64,000 nucleotides of DNA from NCBI GenBank assembly GCA_003164035.1, contig PLRS01000074.1, positions 44,655 through 108,654 of the forward strand, in the 5' to 3' direction. The position numbers and the translations under genes are program-made. This stretch comes from Bryobacterales bacterium. Lineage in GTDB: Bacteria; Acidobacteriota; Terriglobia; Bryobacterales; Bryobacteraceae. Shown here piece by piece: positions 1 through 8,907 of this stretch (positions within the stretch are counted from its first letter, which is position 1; each line of letters starts with the position of its first letter). Under the pieces are notes generated by a model. It searched no databases. It worked only from the letters and a program-made list of their open reading frames with translations, and was not told the DNA's origin.

Positions 1-152
1 TTTGTGCATTTTTGTGCATTTTGCGGCAGTTTGTCGGCAAGCGCGGCGTTCCTCGACTTCGGACGGGGTGGGAGCGGTAGCTTGCTCGATGATGAATCGG
101 GCGGCTTTGAACTGGACGCTGGGGGAAGCTTTGTCGTCGCGGGATCGGTCAT
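1..152 (-). CDS. Partial hypothetical protein (N-terminus only)
   Basis: A reading frame begins at ATG 152 on the minus strand and runs off the window edge. A purine-rich GGAAGAG lies about 6 bases before the start. The visible 50 residues are rich in Pro, Ser and Lys (begins MTDPATTKLPPASSSKPPD) and resemble a disordered N-terminal tail. No domain is visible. The TTGTGCATTT tandem at 2-21 lies inside it and would encode Gln, Asn, Lys and Cys residues. It could also be chance in high-GC sequence. Confidence 0.35.
   Translation of the reverse strand, partial: MTDPATTKLPPASSSKPPDSSSSKLPLPPRPKSRNAALADKLPQNAQKCT
2..21. repeat. 10-bp tandem direct repeat TTGTGCATTT x2
   Basis: Two perfect tandem copies of TTGTGCATTT occupy 2-11 and 12-21. 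Closely related pairs (TTGTGCAATT followed by TTGTGCATTT) occur at 61732-61751 and 61939-61958. The 10-bp period would put both copies on the same helix face. Confidence 0.6.
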
Positions 153-395
153 GAGAAGCTCTTCCGGCCACCACGGTAACAGGCGAGCGGGTGCGGACGA
201 GGCGAGGGGGAAGAGGCGCGATGGGTGGGAGGCGTTGGAAAGAAAGAGGTAAGACCGGTCAGGAAAAAGTTCGAAAGACTGTGACTGGGGGGATAGGGAT
301 GGGGGAGAAGTGGGCGGATACGCGAAGGATAGAGCCGCCGGAGCGGTGCCGGCGGCTCGGGGAGAGTTGTTGTGTCGTGGCGCGGGGGGCGGCGG

Positions 396-3300
396 TTAGA
401 ACCGCAGATACCCGCCCACCTGCAAATACCGCTGGGTGGATGCGGTGCCGGTGATTACGCCGAAGCCATTGTAGTTAATGGCGCCGCTCGACAGGGTTGT
501 CGCGCAGCAGCTCCCACCGGGGTTGGAGAAGGTGACGGTGTTGGTCAGGTTGAACGCCTCACCGGTCAACTGGAACTTGAGCTTCTCTCCCTTCAACAGG
601 AAAATGCGGGAGACGCTCGCGTTCAGTTGGAACAAACCGGGCCCGATCAGCAGGTCTCGGCCGGTCGTACCCAGGACCCCACCCGGCGGATTGGCGAACG
701 CACTGTCGTCGAAGTACGGATCGGCTGAGTCGTGGCCGCCCAGGATCTTCACGCTGGGGTTGATCTGGGTGGCGCTGGTGCCCTGCCCGCCGGCGTTGAT
801 GGCGGAACTGGTGCCGACGGTGAATGGCAGGCCGCTGAACCGGCTGAGGATACCGCTGAGCTGCCAGTCGCCCACGACCCATCCAACCGGTCCATGATTC
901 AGCAGCGTATGCCCTTTGCCGAACGGCAGGTTGTAGACGTAATAAATCTGCAGGGTTTGCTGGCGGTTGATGCCGGAGATCGCCTTATCCAGCGTGAACG
1001 ACACCGGGTAGGCGCGCCACAACGTACCGTCGTTGTTGTCGCCATTGATGTCGTCGAGCGCTTTGGAGAAGGTGTAACTGGCGCCGATCAGCGACGCCCC
1101 GATGCGCTTTCTCACCGTCATCTGCAAGGCGTTATAGGTCATGAATCCGAACGGCTCATACATATTCATGTCCTGCTCGACGTAAGGAGCGAGCTGCCGG
1201 CTGATGCTGGTGCCGCTGCCGGGCGCCGAGCCGTTGATGTTCACGCCCATATCGATGTGGGTTCCGTGCTCGCCCACGTATCCCGCTTGCGCCACTAAAG
1301 TGGGTGAGAATTCGTGCTGCACGAAGACATTCCAACTCTGGTAGTAGCCCCGATTGAAATTGGCCGGGAAAGTAGACGTGCTGAGACTGGGCAAGTAGGT
1401 GGTCGGCGACGAGGCCGTCGACGGCTTGATGACGCCTTGCGTGATCGAGGGGAAGACGGCAACGGGAATCCCGTCCGACAACTGGGCCTGGGTGGCTCCA
1501 TCGGAACCTGGAACGCCGGCATAATCGATGAACTGATAGGTGTCGCTCATCGAGCCGTAGTAGTTGTTCACAACCGAGGGGTATTGGTTCCGCTGGTTGC
1601 GCATGTTATCGGGATCCACGCTAATGCCGTAACCGCCGCGGATTACGGTTTTCTCGTTCAACCGGTAAGCAAGACCCAGGCGGGGAGCGAAGTCGGTCTT
1701 TTTCGCGGTGGCGCCGGCATTCCAGGGCTCGCCGCCCTCCCCGCCGATGTAGATGTTATCGGTGGAGGGGTCGAACCGCGTGGCGCCATAATAATCGTGC
1801 GAATAGATCGGGTAGTATTCCCAGCGCAGACCGTAATCGATGGTTAGTTTAGGAGTTGCCTGCCACATATCCCGCAGGTATATGGCCCAGGTGGAAAAGC
1901 GCAGCGAGTTGGGATCGTTGAACTGGGTGACTTTGCCCGTCTCGGACGGATATCCAAGGAGGAACTGCGCCCAGGAGTTCGCAGGGCTGGCGGGCAGGGC
2001 CGCGCCGGCGGGATCCGAATTGACGTTGGCGGATCCGCCTTTGAGCGCGGTAATCGAGCCATCGAAGCCGAACGTGCCGCGCGCCGTGCCGAACGTGCCG
2101 CCCTGCGGCTGGAAGTGGTTCAGCGCGAACTTGTCGTATTCGAAGCCGAAACGAATATTGTGCGCGCCCTGGATCTTGGTCACATTCCAGGCGCCGGTAT
2201 ACTGGTTATCGCGGAACTTGAAGGGGCTGCCGGTATTGGTGTTGCCAATGTTGGCAATGCCGGTGATCTGGAAGCCGGGGATGCCTTCGTAGTTCGGACC
2301 GACGCCATTGGTGCCGGGAATGTGCAGCACGCTACTGCCATAATCGCCGTCCTGCGGGTCGCCGGTGGCGCCGATGTTCTGCCGCGTGTAGCCGGCGTTG
2401 CCATCCACCAGGAGGGTAGGCGTAATGGCATACGTCAAGCCGGAACCGACTACTTGCGCGCGGCCGCCGGCATGACCCGGGTTGCCGCCATTAAAGACGT
2501 CACCAGCAGCCGGGCCCAACACGAACGGGGCCACGATATCCATGGGCGAAAGGCTGTACCGGCCCCAAACCATGGCCTTCTCGGTGGGATTGTAATTGAC
2601 CTTCCAATCCCAGCGTCCGACTGTGTAGCTGGTGTCGCCGTAGGCGTCGTAGTTGTTGAGGAACTGATTCGGCCGGGTCAGATTGGCGGGCAGCAGGGCG
2701 GTCAACGTCTGCGCTTGCGAGACGATGCGGCTCGAGGGAATCGTGTTGTTCGGGAACTGCGCGCGGCCGGTGCCGTCGGCGTTGCCCGTCAGAGGATCGT
2801 AGACAGGCGTGCCAGTGGCGCTGAAACTGCCGGTGCGAAAAGCCGCGTTTGGCAGAGTTAGGTTGACGTCCGAGCCATATTGCACGTTCTTGGTGTTTTC
2901 CCAATCCATGAACCAGAACAGCTTGTTCTTGCCGTGCACGATCTTGGGAATCCAAATCGGGCCGCCGACCGCGAATCCGTATTGGTTGAAAATGTTCTTC
3001 GCCTCGCGGCCGGGGTGGCTGAAATAGTTGTTGACCGCGTAAAAGTCATTGTTGTAGTTGCGCTCGAAAGCCGAGCCATGCAACTCGTTGGTCCCCGATT
3101 TGGTGATGACGCTGATGGCCGCACCGGCGGCCGAGCCCTGTTCGGCATCGAACGAGTTGGTACTGACGTTCACCGTCTGGATGGCTTCGGGTGACGGTAC
3201 ATAAGCGACGTTCACGGGCAGCCACGGATAAGAATCGGTCACGCCATCGATTTTGGTCATGTTGGCTTGGGATGAAACGCCGTTCATGGAGACCGTGATG

Positions 3301-3866
3301 GCGCGTTGCGGATTGCCAGCTTGCGAATTGGCTTCGCCAGTGCCGGACGTGGTGTTCGAGCCCGGCTGAATCAGCAGCAACGCCTGGAAGTTCTTGCCTT
3401 CTGAACCCATGTACGGGAGTTCTTCCACTTCCTGCTGCGTCACTTCGGCGTGGATATCGGCTTTGTCGGTCTGCAGCGCCACCGCATCGGCCGCAACCTG
3501 CACGGTTGCAGTGGTTTGCGCGATCTGCAGGGAGACGTCCACGCGCCGCACTTCGTTCACTTGCACCTGCACACCCGTTTCGATAAAGGTGGAGAACGAT
3601 TTGGCGGTTACCGTCACCCTGTACAGTCCGACTTGCAGGTCGGTGAAGCGGAAAACGCCACGTTCATCGGTGTTCGCCTCGCTCTTGACGTTCGTGGCCT
3701 GATTGACCGCTTCCACATGAACTCCGGGCACGGCAGCGCCCGTCGGATCGATCACGTTTCCGGTGAGCGACCCGTAAAGAACCTGCGCCCGAGCCAAATT
3801 CGCCATACCGCCGATCGCGAGAACCAGCGCGGCGGCCGCAACCAAAAAACGACGTAGTCTTTTCAT
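396..3866 (-). CDS. TonB-dependent receptor, Oar-like, with N-terminal carboxypeptidase-regulatory domain
   Basis: Outer-membrane TonB-dependent receptor of 1156 residues. A Sec signal peptide (residues 1-27, cleavage after ANLARA) is followed by a CarboxypepD_reg/CNA-B-like beta-sandwich (about 30-115, with GSLTGNVIDPTGAAVPGV). A plug domain (about 130-260) and a large beta-barrel follow, ending in the aromatic C-terminus GGYLRF typical of outer-membrane barrels. This architecture is expanded in Acidobacteriota and is the functional counterpart of SusC. It lies divergent from the glucuronoxylan operon starting at 4117, separated by about 250 bases. I infer it imports xylan-derived or uronic-acid oligosaccharides; the substrate is not shown by the sequence. 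The start at 3866 places the signal peptide directly at the N-terminus. Confidence 0.9.
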   Translation of the reverse strand: MKRLRRFLVAAAALVLAIGGMANLARAQVLYGSLTGNVIDPTGAAVPGVHVEAVNQATNVKSEANTDERGVFRFTDLQVGLYRVTVTAKSFSTFIETGVQVQVNEVRRVDVSLQIAQTTATVQVAADAVALQTDKADIHAEVTQQEVEELPYMGSEGKNFQALLLIQPGSNTTSGTGEANSQAGNPQRAITVSMNGVSSQANMTKIDGVTDSYPWLPVNVAYVPSPEAIQTVNVSTNSFDAEQGSAAGAAISVITKSGTNELHGSAFERNYNNDFYAVNNYFSHPGREAKNIFNQYGFAVGGPIWIPKIVHGKNKLFWFMDWENTKNVQYGSDVNLTLPNAAFRTGSFSATGTPVYDPLTGNADGTGRAQFPNNTIPSSRIVSQAQTLTALLPANLTRPNQFLNNYDAYGDTSYTVGRWDWKVNYNPTEKAMVWGRYSLSPMDIVAPFVLGPAAGDVFNGGNPGHAGGRAQVVGSGLTYAITPTLLVDGNAGYTRQNIGATGDPQDGDYGSSVLHIPGTNGVGPNYEGIPGFQITGIANIGNTNTGSPFKFRDNQYTGAWNVTKIQGAHNIRFGFEYDKFALNHFQPQGGTFGTARGTFGFDGSITALKGGSANVNSDPAGAALPASPANSWAQFLLGYPSETGKVTQFNDPNSLRFSTWAIYLRDMWQATPKLTIDYGLRWEYYPIYSHDYYGATRFDPSTDNIYIGGEGGEPWNAGATAKKTDFAPRLGLAYRLNEKTVIRGGYGISVDPDNMRNQRNQYPSVVNNYYGSMSDTYQFIDYAGVPGSDGATQAQLSDGIPVAVFPSITQGVIKPSTASSPTTYLPSLSTSTFPANFNRGYYQSWNVFVQHEFSPTLVAQAGYVGEHGTHIDMGVNINGSAPGSGTSISRQLAPYVEQDMNMYEPFGFMTYNALQMTVRKRIGASLIGASYTFSKALDDINGDNNDGTLWRAYPVSFTLDKAISGINRQQTLQIYYVYNLPFGKGHTLLNHGPVGWVVGDWQLSGILSRFSGLPFTVGTSSAINAGGQGTSATQINPSVKILGGHDSADPYFDDSAFANPPGGVLGTTGRDLLIGPGLFQLNASVSRIFLLKGEKLKFQLTGEAFNLTNTVTFSNPGGSCCATTLSSGAINYNGFGVITGTASTQRYLQVGGYLRF

Positions 3867-3928
3867 TGTGCTTAGCCAACCTCCCCAGCGAGGCTACACA
3901 CGTGCCCCGATTCGTTGCAGTCTCAAAC

Positions 3929-3958
3929 TATATATACTCGACACAGCTCAAAAGTCAA
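3929..3958 (-). promoter_or_regulatory. Putative sigma70 promoter of the TonB receptor
   Basis: On the minus strand TTGACT (3958-3953) is followed after 16-18 bases by the AT-only stretch TATATATA (3936-3929). The predicted transcript would start about 55 bases before the receptor ATG at 3866. The AT-rich stretch stands out in this GC-rich sequence. Confidence 0.5.
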
Positions 3959-4116
3959 GCACATTTTTCACCCCGGGCTTTTGCCTGGCCGGAGCCGATC
4001 GAGCCGCACGCGTCATGAGGCGTTTTTCAACGCCGACGCCCACTTTTGTACCCGGGCTTTGACTCCACTAAAATTTTTCGGTCTCGCCGAGAAATTATTG
4101 TTGTAAGCTGAAACAA

Positions 4117-5361
4117 ATGCGTATTCAGGACGTCCGGGCGACGACCGTAACCGTGCCGCTGGAGGCCCCGTTGCGCCACGCCAACGGGTGCCATTGGGGG
4201 CGTTTCGTCCGCACCATCGTGGAAGTGGAGACCGACAACGGCCTGATCGGGCTGGGGGAAATGGGAGGAGGAGGCGAGTCGGCCGAGGCCGTTTTCCGCT
4301 CCATGAAGTCTTACCTGGTGGGGCACGATCCGGCCCGCCTGGAGGAGATGCGCTTCAAGATCGCCAATCCGACCGCTTCTCTTTATAACAACCGCACCCA
4401 GGTGGCGGCGGCCCTGGAGTTCGCCTGCCTGGACATTCTGGGCCAGGCGTGGGGTGTGCCGGTATCGGAAATCCTGGGCGGGCGCGTGCGCGACAGCGTG
4501 CGCTTTGCGACTTACTCCTTTTTCCGCTATCCCGACTCGCGATCGGGCCAGGGCGAAGTCCGCACTATCGACCAGGTGATCCGCTATATCGCCGACACGA
4601 AAGAGCGCTTCGGCTTTACCACCCACAAAATCAAGGGCGGCGTCTTTCCTCCCGATTACGAACTGGAGGTGTACCGCGCCGTGGCCGCGGCGTTCCCGCA
4701 GGATTCCCTGCGCTTCGACCCCAACGCTGTCTGGTCCACCGGCCAGGCCATTCGTTTCGGACAGGCCATCGAAGGGCTGCGCAACGATTACCTGGAGGAT
4801 CCCGTCTTCGGCCTGGACGGCATGCGCCGCACCCGCCAGATGGTGCGGGTGCCGCTGGCCACCAATACCGTGGTGGTGGATTTCGAACAGCTTGCCACCA
4901 ATGCGCTGGCCCCAGCCGTGGACGTCATTCTGCTCGATACCACTTTCTGGGGCGGCATCCGGCCCTGTATCAAGGCCGCCGGCATCTGCGAAACGTTTCG
5001 CCTGGACGTGGCCGTACACTCGTCCGGCGAGCTCGGCATCCAACTGGCGACCATGCTGCACCTGGGCGCCGTGCTCCCCTACCTGAGCTTCGCCGCCGAC
5101 GCTCACTATCATCATTTGAAAGACGACATCGTCGAAGGGGGGTTGTTACCATATCGGGGGGGCGCCATCCGGGTGCCGGAAGGCCCCGGCCTGGGCGTGC
5201 GCCTCAACCGCGACAAGCTGGCCGAATATCACGAACTGTATCTGCGCCTTGGAAATTACCCCTACGACCAGGACCCGGGCCGCCCCGGCTGGGTTCCGCT
5301 GGTTCCCAACGACCGCTGGGCCGATCCGGAGGACGACCATCCCGTGAAAATCCCCTGGTAG
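4117..5361 (+). CDS. Enolase-superfamily sugar-acid dehydratase (glucarate dehydratase-like)
   Basis: A 414-residue mandelate racemase/muconate lactonizing enzyme family member. The capping domain occupies about 1-125 and the TIM barrel the rest. The K-x-K acid/base pair is K171/K173 (HKIKGG), the Mg ligands are D201, E227 and N250, and H301 sits where the glucarate dehydratase subgroup has its catalytic His. Family knowledge therefore predicts syn/anti dehydration of a hexarate or uronate-derived acid to a 2-keto-3-deoxy acid. It is the first gene of the operon that ends with the ROK repressor at 12818, with an SDR starting 14 bases downstream. This context suggests it processes glucuronic acid released by the GH67 enzyme. 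The exact substrate cannot be read from sequence. Confidence 0.85.
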   Translation: MRIQDVRATTVTVPLEAPLRHANGCHWGRFVRTIVEVETDNGLIGLGEMGGGGESAEAVFRSMKSYLVGHDPARLEEMRFKIANPTASLYNNRTQVAAALEFACLDILGQAWGVPVSEILGGRVRDSVRFATYSFFRYPDSRSGQGEVRTIDQVIRYIADTKERFGFTTHKIKGGVFPPDYELEVYRAVAAAFPQDSLRFDPNAVWSTGQAIRFGQAIEGLRNDYLEDPVFGLDGMRRTRQMVRVPLATNTVVVDFEQLATNALAPAVDVILLDTTFWGGIRPCIKAAGICETFRLDVAVHSSGELGIQLATMLHLGAVLPYLSFAADAHYHHLKDDIVEGGLLPYRGGAIRVPEGPGLGVRLNRDKLAEYHELYLRLGNYPYDQDPGRPGWVPLVPNDRWADPEDDHPVKIPW

Positions 5362-5375
5362 CGGCTGTGGACACG

Positions 5376-6149
5376 ATGCGAAACTGCCTGGACTTGACCG
5401 ATCGCGTGGCCGTGGTAATCGGCGCTACTTCCGGCATCGGCCGCGCCATCGCCCTCGGTTTCGCGCGCCATGGAGCCCACGTAGTGCCCACCGGCAGGCG
5501 CCCGGAATGGGTGGAATGCGTCTGCAACGACGTTCTCAGGCTCGATCGCCGCACCCTGATGCAGCTCACCGATGTCACCAGCCGCGTTTCCATCGATGAG
5601 CTTCGCGACGCCGTGCTGGAAGAGTTCGGCACCGTGGATATCCTGGTAAACGCCGCCGGGTTCACTTTCAAGCAGCCCACCGTGGAGGTCGGCGACGAAG
5701 CCTGGCAAAGCGTCATGGATACCAATGTCGGCGGCGTGCTGCGCGCCTCGGTGGCGTTTCACGACGCGCTGGCTGCCAGCGGGCGCGGGCGGGTCATTAA
5801 TATCGCTTCGCTGGGATCGTTCGTGGCGTTTCACGAAGTGGCGGCCTACTGCGCCTCCAAGGCCGCCGTGGTGTCGCTGACCCGCAACCTGGCTTGTGAA
5901 TGGGCCAAAGACGGGATTTCGGTGAACGCCATCGCCCCCGGCGTCTTTCCCACCGAGATGAACGGCCAGATTATTTCCGGAACGCCGCGCGGCGAGGAGA
6001 TCCTGCTGCGCACGCCCATGCGCCGCTTCGGCAACCCCGAGGAACTAGTGGGTACGGCCGTGCTGCTGGCCTCCGATGGCGCCAGCTTCCTGACCGGCCA
6101 ATCGATCGTGGTAGACGGGGGCTACCTGGCCAGCGGGGTGAATACGTGA
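5376..6149 (+). CDS. SDR-family oxidoreductase (gluconate/uronate-type dehydrogenase)
   Basis: A classical short-chain dehydrogenase of 257 residues. It has the nucleotide-binding GATSGIG (G16-G22), NAAG (92-95), the active-site triad S145, Y158 and K162 (YCASK) with N117, and a C-terminal SDG-x-FLTGQSIVVDGG. Such proteins near sugar-acid dehydratases often reduce or oxidise keto-sugar acids (KduD or gluconate 5-dehydrogenase-like), so a role in uronate catabolism is inferred. ATG 5376 is chosen; an in-frame GTG at 5367 is nearly as good. The stop overlaps the GTG start of the GH67 gene (GTGA), implying translational coupling. Confidence 0.85.
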   Translation: MRNCLDLTDRVAVVIGATSGIGRAIALGFARHGAHVVPTGRRPEWVECVCNDVLRLDRRTLMQLTDVTSRVSIDELRDAVLEEFGTVDILVNAAGFTFKQPTVEVGDEAWQSVMDTNVGGVLRASVAFHDALAASGRGRVINIASLGSFVAFHEVAAYCASKAAVVSLTRNLACEWAKDGISVNAIAPGVFPTEMNGQIISGTPRGEEILLRTPMRRFGNPEELVGTAVLLASDGASFLTGQSIVVDGGYLASGVNT

Positions 6150-8740
6150 AGAGCAAAGTGGGACAGGCCTCCTGGCCTGTCCATGGCAAGTGCAGATACT
6201 CCGGTGACAGGCCAGGAGGCCTGTCCCACCTTGCCCTCGCCCTTTTCCTCGCTTCCCTGCCCCTTCCCGCCGAAACCGGAGCCGATGCCTGGCTCCGCTA
6301 CGCGCCGCTCGATGGCACGGCGCTCGCCCACGCCCGCGCCGAGCTGCCCGCTACTGTCGTCATCTTCGAAGACGGTGGCCTGGAGGCTACCGCGCGGGCT
6401 GAGCTGGTGCGCGGAGTCCGCGGCATGCTGGGCCGGACTTTGCGCGAAGGGAGCAGTCTGGCCGGGGAGGACGCTATCGTGCTCGCCACCGCCGATCAGC
6501 TTCGCCGCGCCGCTCCTGGCTGGCGCCTGAACCCTCCTGCCAACGGGGAAGGCTTCGCCATCCGAACCGTGGCGGAGGGCGCGCGGTACCTGGTGGTCGG
6601 CTCAGGTTCTTCCCGCGGCGTGCTGTACGGAACCTTCGCCCTGTTGCGCGCGCTGGCGCTGGGAGAATCCATCGCCGGGTTGAACCTGTCCGAATCGCCC
6701 TACGCACCGGTCCGCTGGACCAACGAGTGGGACAACCTGGATAGCTCGATCGAGCGCGGCTATGGCGGCCGTTCGATCTTCTGGGAAAACAACCGCGCGC
6801 GCGCCGATCTGGCTCGCGTGGATGCCTACGGCCGCCTGCTGGCCTCGCTCGGCATCAATGCCTGCGCCCTCAATAACGTCAATGCCAACCCGCGCGTGCT
6901 GGCTCCGGAATTCGTGGCCGAAGTTGCCCGCATTGCCGGCCGCCTGCGCCCGTGGGGCGTCCGCGTGGCTCTCTCGGTGGATTTCGGCAGTCCGCAATCG
7001 GTGGGAGAGCTCGATACCTACGATCCGCTCGACGCGCGTGTGGCCGCCTGGTGGCAGGCCCGCGCCGGCGATCTATATCGCGCCATCCCGGATCTGGCCG
7101 GCTTCGTGCTCAAAGCCGATTCCGAAGGCCGGGTCGGTCCTTCCGCCTACCACCGCACCCATGCCGATGCCGCCAACGTGGTGGCCCGCGCCCTGGCTCC
7201 CCATGGCGGCCTGCTGTTCTATCGCGGTTTCGTCTACGACCACCACATGGATTGGCGCAACCCGAAAAACGACCGCGCCCGCGCCGCCTGGGATAACTTC
7301 CAACCTTTGGATGGCAGCTTCGACGACAACGTCGTGATCCAGATCAAGAACGGCCCCATCGATTTTCAGGTCCGCGAGCCCGCCTCGCCGCTGTTCGGCG
7401 CTCTCGAAAAAACCAACCAGGCGATCGAGCTGCAAGTCACCCAGGAGTACATGGGCCAGGCTCGCCATACCGTATTTCTGGCGCCCCAATGGAAGCGGAC
7501 GCTGGATTTCGATATGCACGCTTCCGGCGGTGTTCCGACTCCGGTTAAGGCGCTGGTCGCCGGCCGCGTCTTCCATCGGCCGACTGGCGGATTCGTAGGC
7601 GTGGTCAACGTGGGTCTCGACGACAACTGGTTCGGCAATCATCTCTCGCAGGCCAATCTCTACGCCTTTGGCCGTCTGGCCTGGAATCCGGATCTCGCCA
7701 GCGAGCGCATCGAGCGCGAGTGGAGCCAGCTCACCTTCGGCGCCGACCCCGCCGTGCTCGACACGGTCGATGCGATTCAGCTCACTTCCTGGCGAAATTA
7801 CGAGAACTATACCGGCCCGCTCGGCTTGCAGACCCTCACCGATATTACCGGCGACCATTTCGGCGTGAACGTGGAAGCCAGCGAGAGCAACGGCTGGGGG
7901 CAGTGGCACCGCGCCGATCATGACGGCGTCGGCATGGACCGCACAGTCGCCGCCGGCACGGGCTTTATCGGCCAATATCGCCCCGCCGTGGCGCGCGTCT
8001 TCGAATCCCTTGCCACCTGCCCGGACGACCTGCTGCTGTTTTTCCACCACGTTCCCTATACTTATCGCCTGCACGATGGCCGAACGGTGATTCAATATCT
8101 CTACGATTCGCATTACGCCGGCGCCGACGCCGTAGCCGACTACGCGCGCCGCTGGCAAACCTTGCGCGGCAAGCTCGACCCCGAGCGCTTCCACGGCATA
8201 TTGGCGCAGCTCGAATACCAGGCGGGACAGGCCGTGGTGTGGCGCGACGCGGTTACCAACTGGTTCCAGCGAGCCTCGGGAATTGCCGATGCGCACGGCC
8301 GCGTGGGTCGCTATCCCGGCCGGGTGGAAGCCGAGGCGATGCAACTGGAGGGCTACCTGGTGCGCGACGTCGAGCCGGCCGAAGACGCTTCCGGCGGCCA
8401 AGCTGTCGCCTGTCCCGAGGGCATCGCGGTCTGCTCGGCTTCCTACTCCTTCAAAGGGGCTGCCGGCTGGTATACCTTGAATGTGGAGTACTTCGACCAG
8501 AACAACGGTGTCTCGCATTATGCCCTGTTGGTGAACCGGCAGAAGATCGACGCGTGGGATGCCGCCCTCGATCTGCCCACCGCGCTTCTCGATTCCACCT
8601 CGTCCACGCGCCACACGATTGGCGGCATAGCGTTGCGGCCCGGCGATACCATTCGCATCGAGGGCCGTCCGGATGGTGGGGAAGCGGCCGCCTTGGACTA
8701 TATCGAAATTCATTCCGAAGCGGAAGGAAGGAAACCGTGA
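6146..8740 (+). CDS. GH67 alpha-glucuronidase
   Basis: Exported alpha-glucuronidase of 864 residues that removes (4-O-methyl)glucuronic acid from xylo-oligosaccharides. The three GH67 domains are recognisable: N-terminal domain to about 150, TIM barrel, and a helical C-terminal domain. An extra carbohydrate-binding-like beta domain follows from about residue 725. The general acid is E327 (ADSEGRVG). D406 (NGPIDFQ) and E434 (VTQEY) have the 28-residue spacing of the two catalytic carboxylates in characterised GH67 enzymes. GTG 6146 overlaps the SDR stop. Oddly, codons 5-28 consist exactly of a 72-bp palindromic repeat. Without it the N-terminus would read VKSK directly followed by LALALFLASLPLPA, a standard signal peptide. 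No usable start lies between the repeat and the hydrophobic core. Confidence 0.93.
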   Translation: MKSKVGQASWPVHGKCRYSGDRPGGLSHLALALFLASLPLPAETGADAWLRYAPLDGTALAHARAELPATVVIFEDGGLEATARAELVRGVRGMLGRTLREGSSLAGEDAIVLATADQLRRAAPGWRLNPPANGEGFAIRTVAEGARYLVVGSGSSRGVLYGTFALLRALALGESIAGLNLSESPYAPVRWTNEWDNLDSSIERGYGGRSIFWENNRARADLARVDAYGRLLASLGINACALNNVNANPRVLAPEFVAEVARIAGRLRPWGVRVALSVDFGSPQSVGELDTYDPLDARVAAWWQARAGDLYRAIPDLAGFVLKADSEGRVGPSAYHRTHADAANVVARALAPHGGLLFYRGFVYDHHMDWRNPKNDRARAAWDNFQPLDGSFDDNVVIQIKNGPIDFQVREPASPLFGALEKTNQAIELQVTQEYMGQARHTVFLAPQWKRTLDFDMHASGGVPTPVKALVAGRVFHRPTGGFVGVVNVGLDDNWFGNHLSQANLYAFGRLAWNPDLASERIEREWSQLTFGADPAVLDTVDAIQLTSWRNYENYTGPLGLQTLTDITGDHFGVNVEASESNGWGQWHRADHDGVGMDRTVAAGTGFIGQYRPAVARVFESLATCPDDLLLFFHHVPYTYRLHDGRTVIQYLYDSHYAGADAVADYARRWQTLRGKLDPERFHGILAQLEYQAGQAVVWRDAVTNWFQRASGIADAHGRVGRYPGRVEAEAMQLEGYLVRDVEPAEDASGGQAVACPEGIAVCSASYSFKGAAGWYTLNVEYFDQNNGVSHYALLVNRQKIDAWDAALDLPTALLDSTSSTRHTIGGIALRPGDTIRIEGRPDGGEAAALDYIEIHSEAEGRKP
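6158..6229. repeat. Palindromic repeat family A, inside the GH67 signal peptide
   Basis: 72 bp with arms that begin GTGGGACAGGCCTCC and end GGAGGCCTGTCCCAC. Each arm is itself a hairpin (GACAGGCC-TCCT-GGCCTGTC), giving a REP/BIME-like two-hairpin unit. Another full copy is at 40304-40380 and a half copy at 61463-61486. Here the element is 24 codons long and wholly in frame. Confidence 0.85.
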
Positions 8741-8784
8741 ATGTTAGTGACTCGCAGTTGCCAAGGGATGGCGCGACCCAGAGG

Positions 8785-8873
8785 GTGGGACAGACCATCG
8801 TTTTTCGTCGTCTGTCAGGCTGCTACGGTCCGGTCAGTGGCGACAGACCACAAAAAACGATGGTCTGTCCCAC
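8785..8873. repeat. Palindromic repeat family B between the GH67 and GH3 genes
   Basis: 89 bp with inverted arms of about 23 bp beginning GTGGGACAGACCATCG and ending CGATGGTCTGTCCCAC, around a spacer that holds a smaller inverted pair. The outer GTGGGACAG is shared with family A. A short hairpin at 43287-43310 and a half-site near 56370 are related. Confidence 0.8.
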
Positions 8874-8907
8874 CTCTACTCGGCGCCTGTACGCCTTGGG
8901 GCGGCAG

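Noticed and set aside
4449-5375. Extended upstream frame of the SDR gene
   Set aside because: It is an out-of-frame reading of the dehydratase gene; SDR homology begins at 5376.
7073-8713. Long minus-strand frame opposite GH67 (546 codons), and similar ones at 9439-11022 and 56701-58512
   Set aside because: They lie antisense to well-supported genes, show no domains and are expected in high-GC coding sequence.
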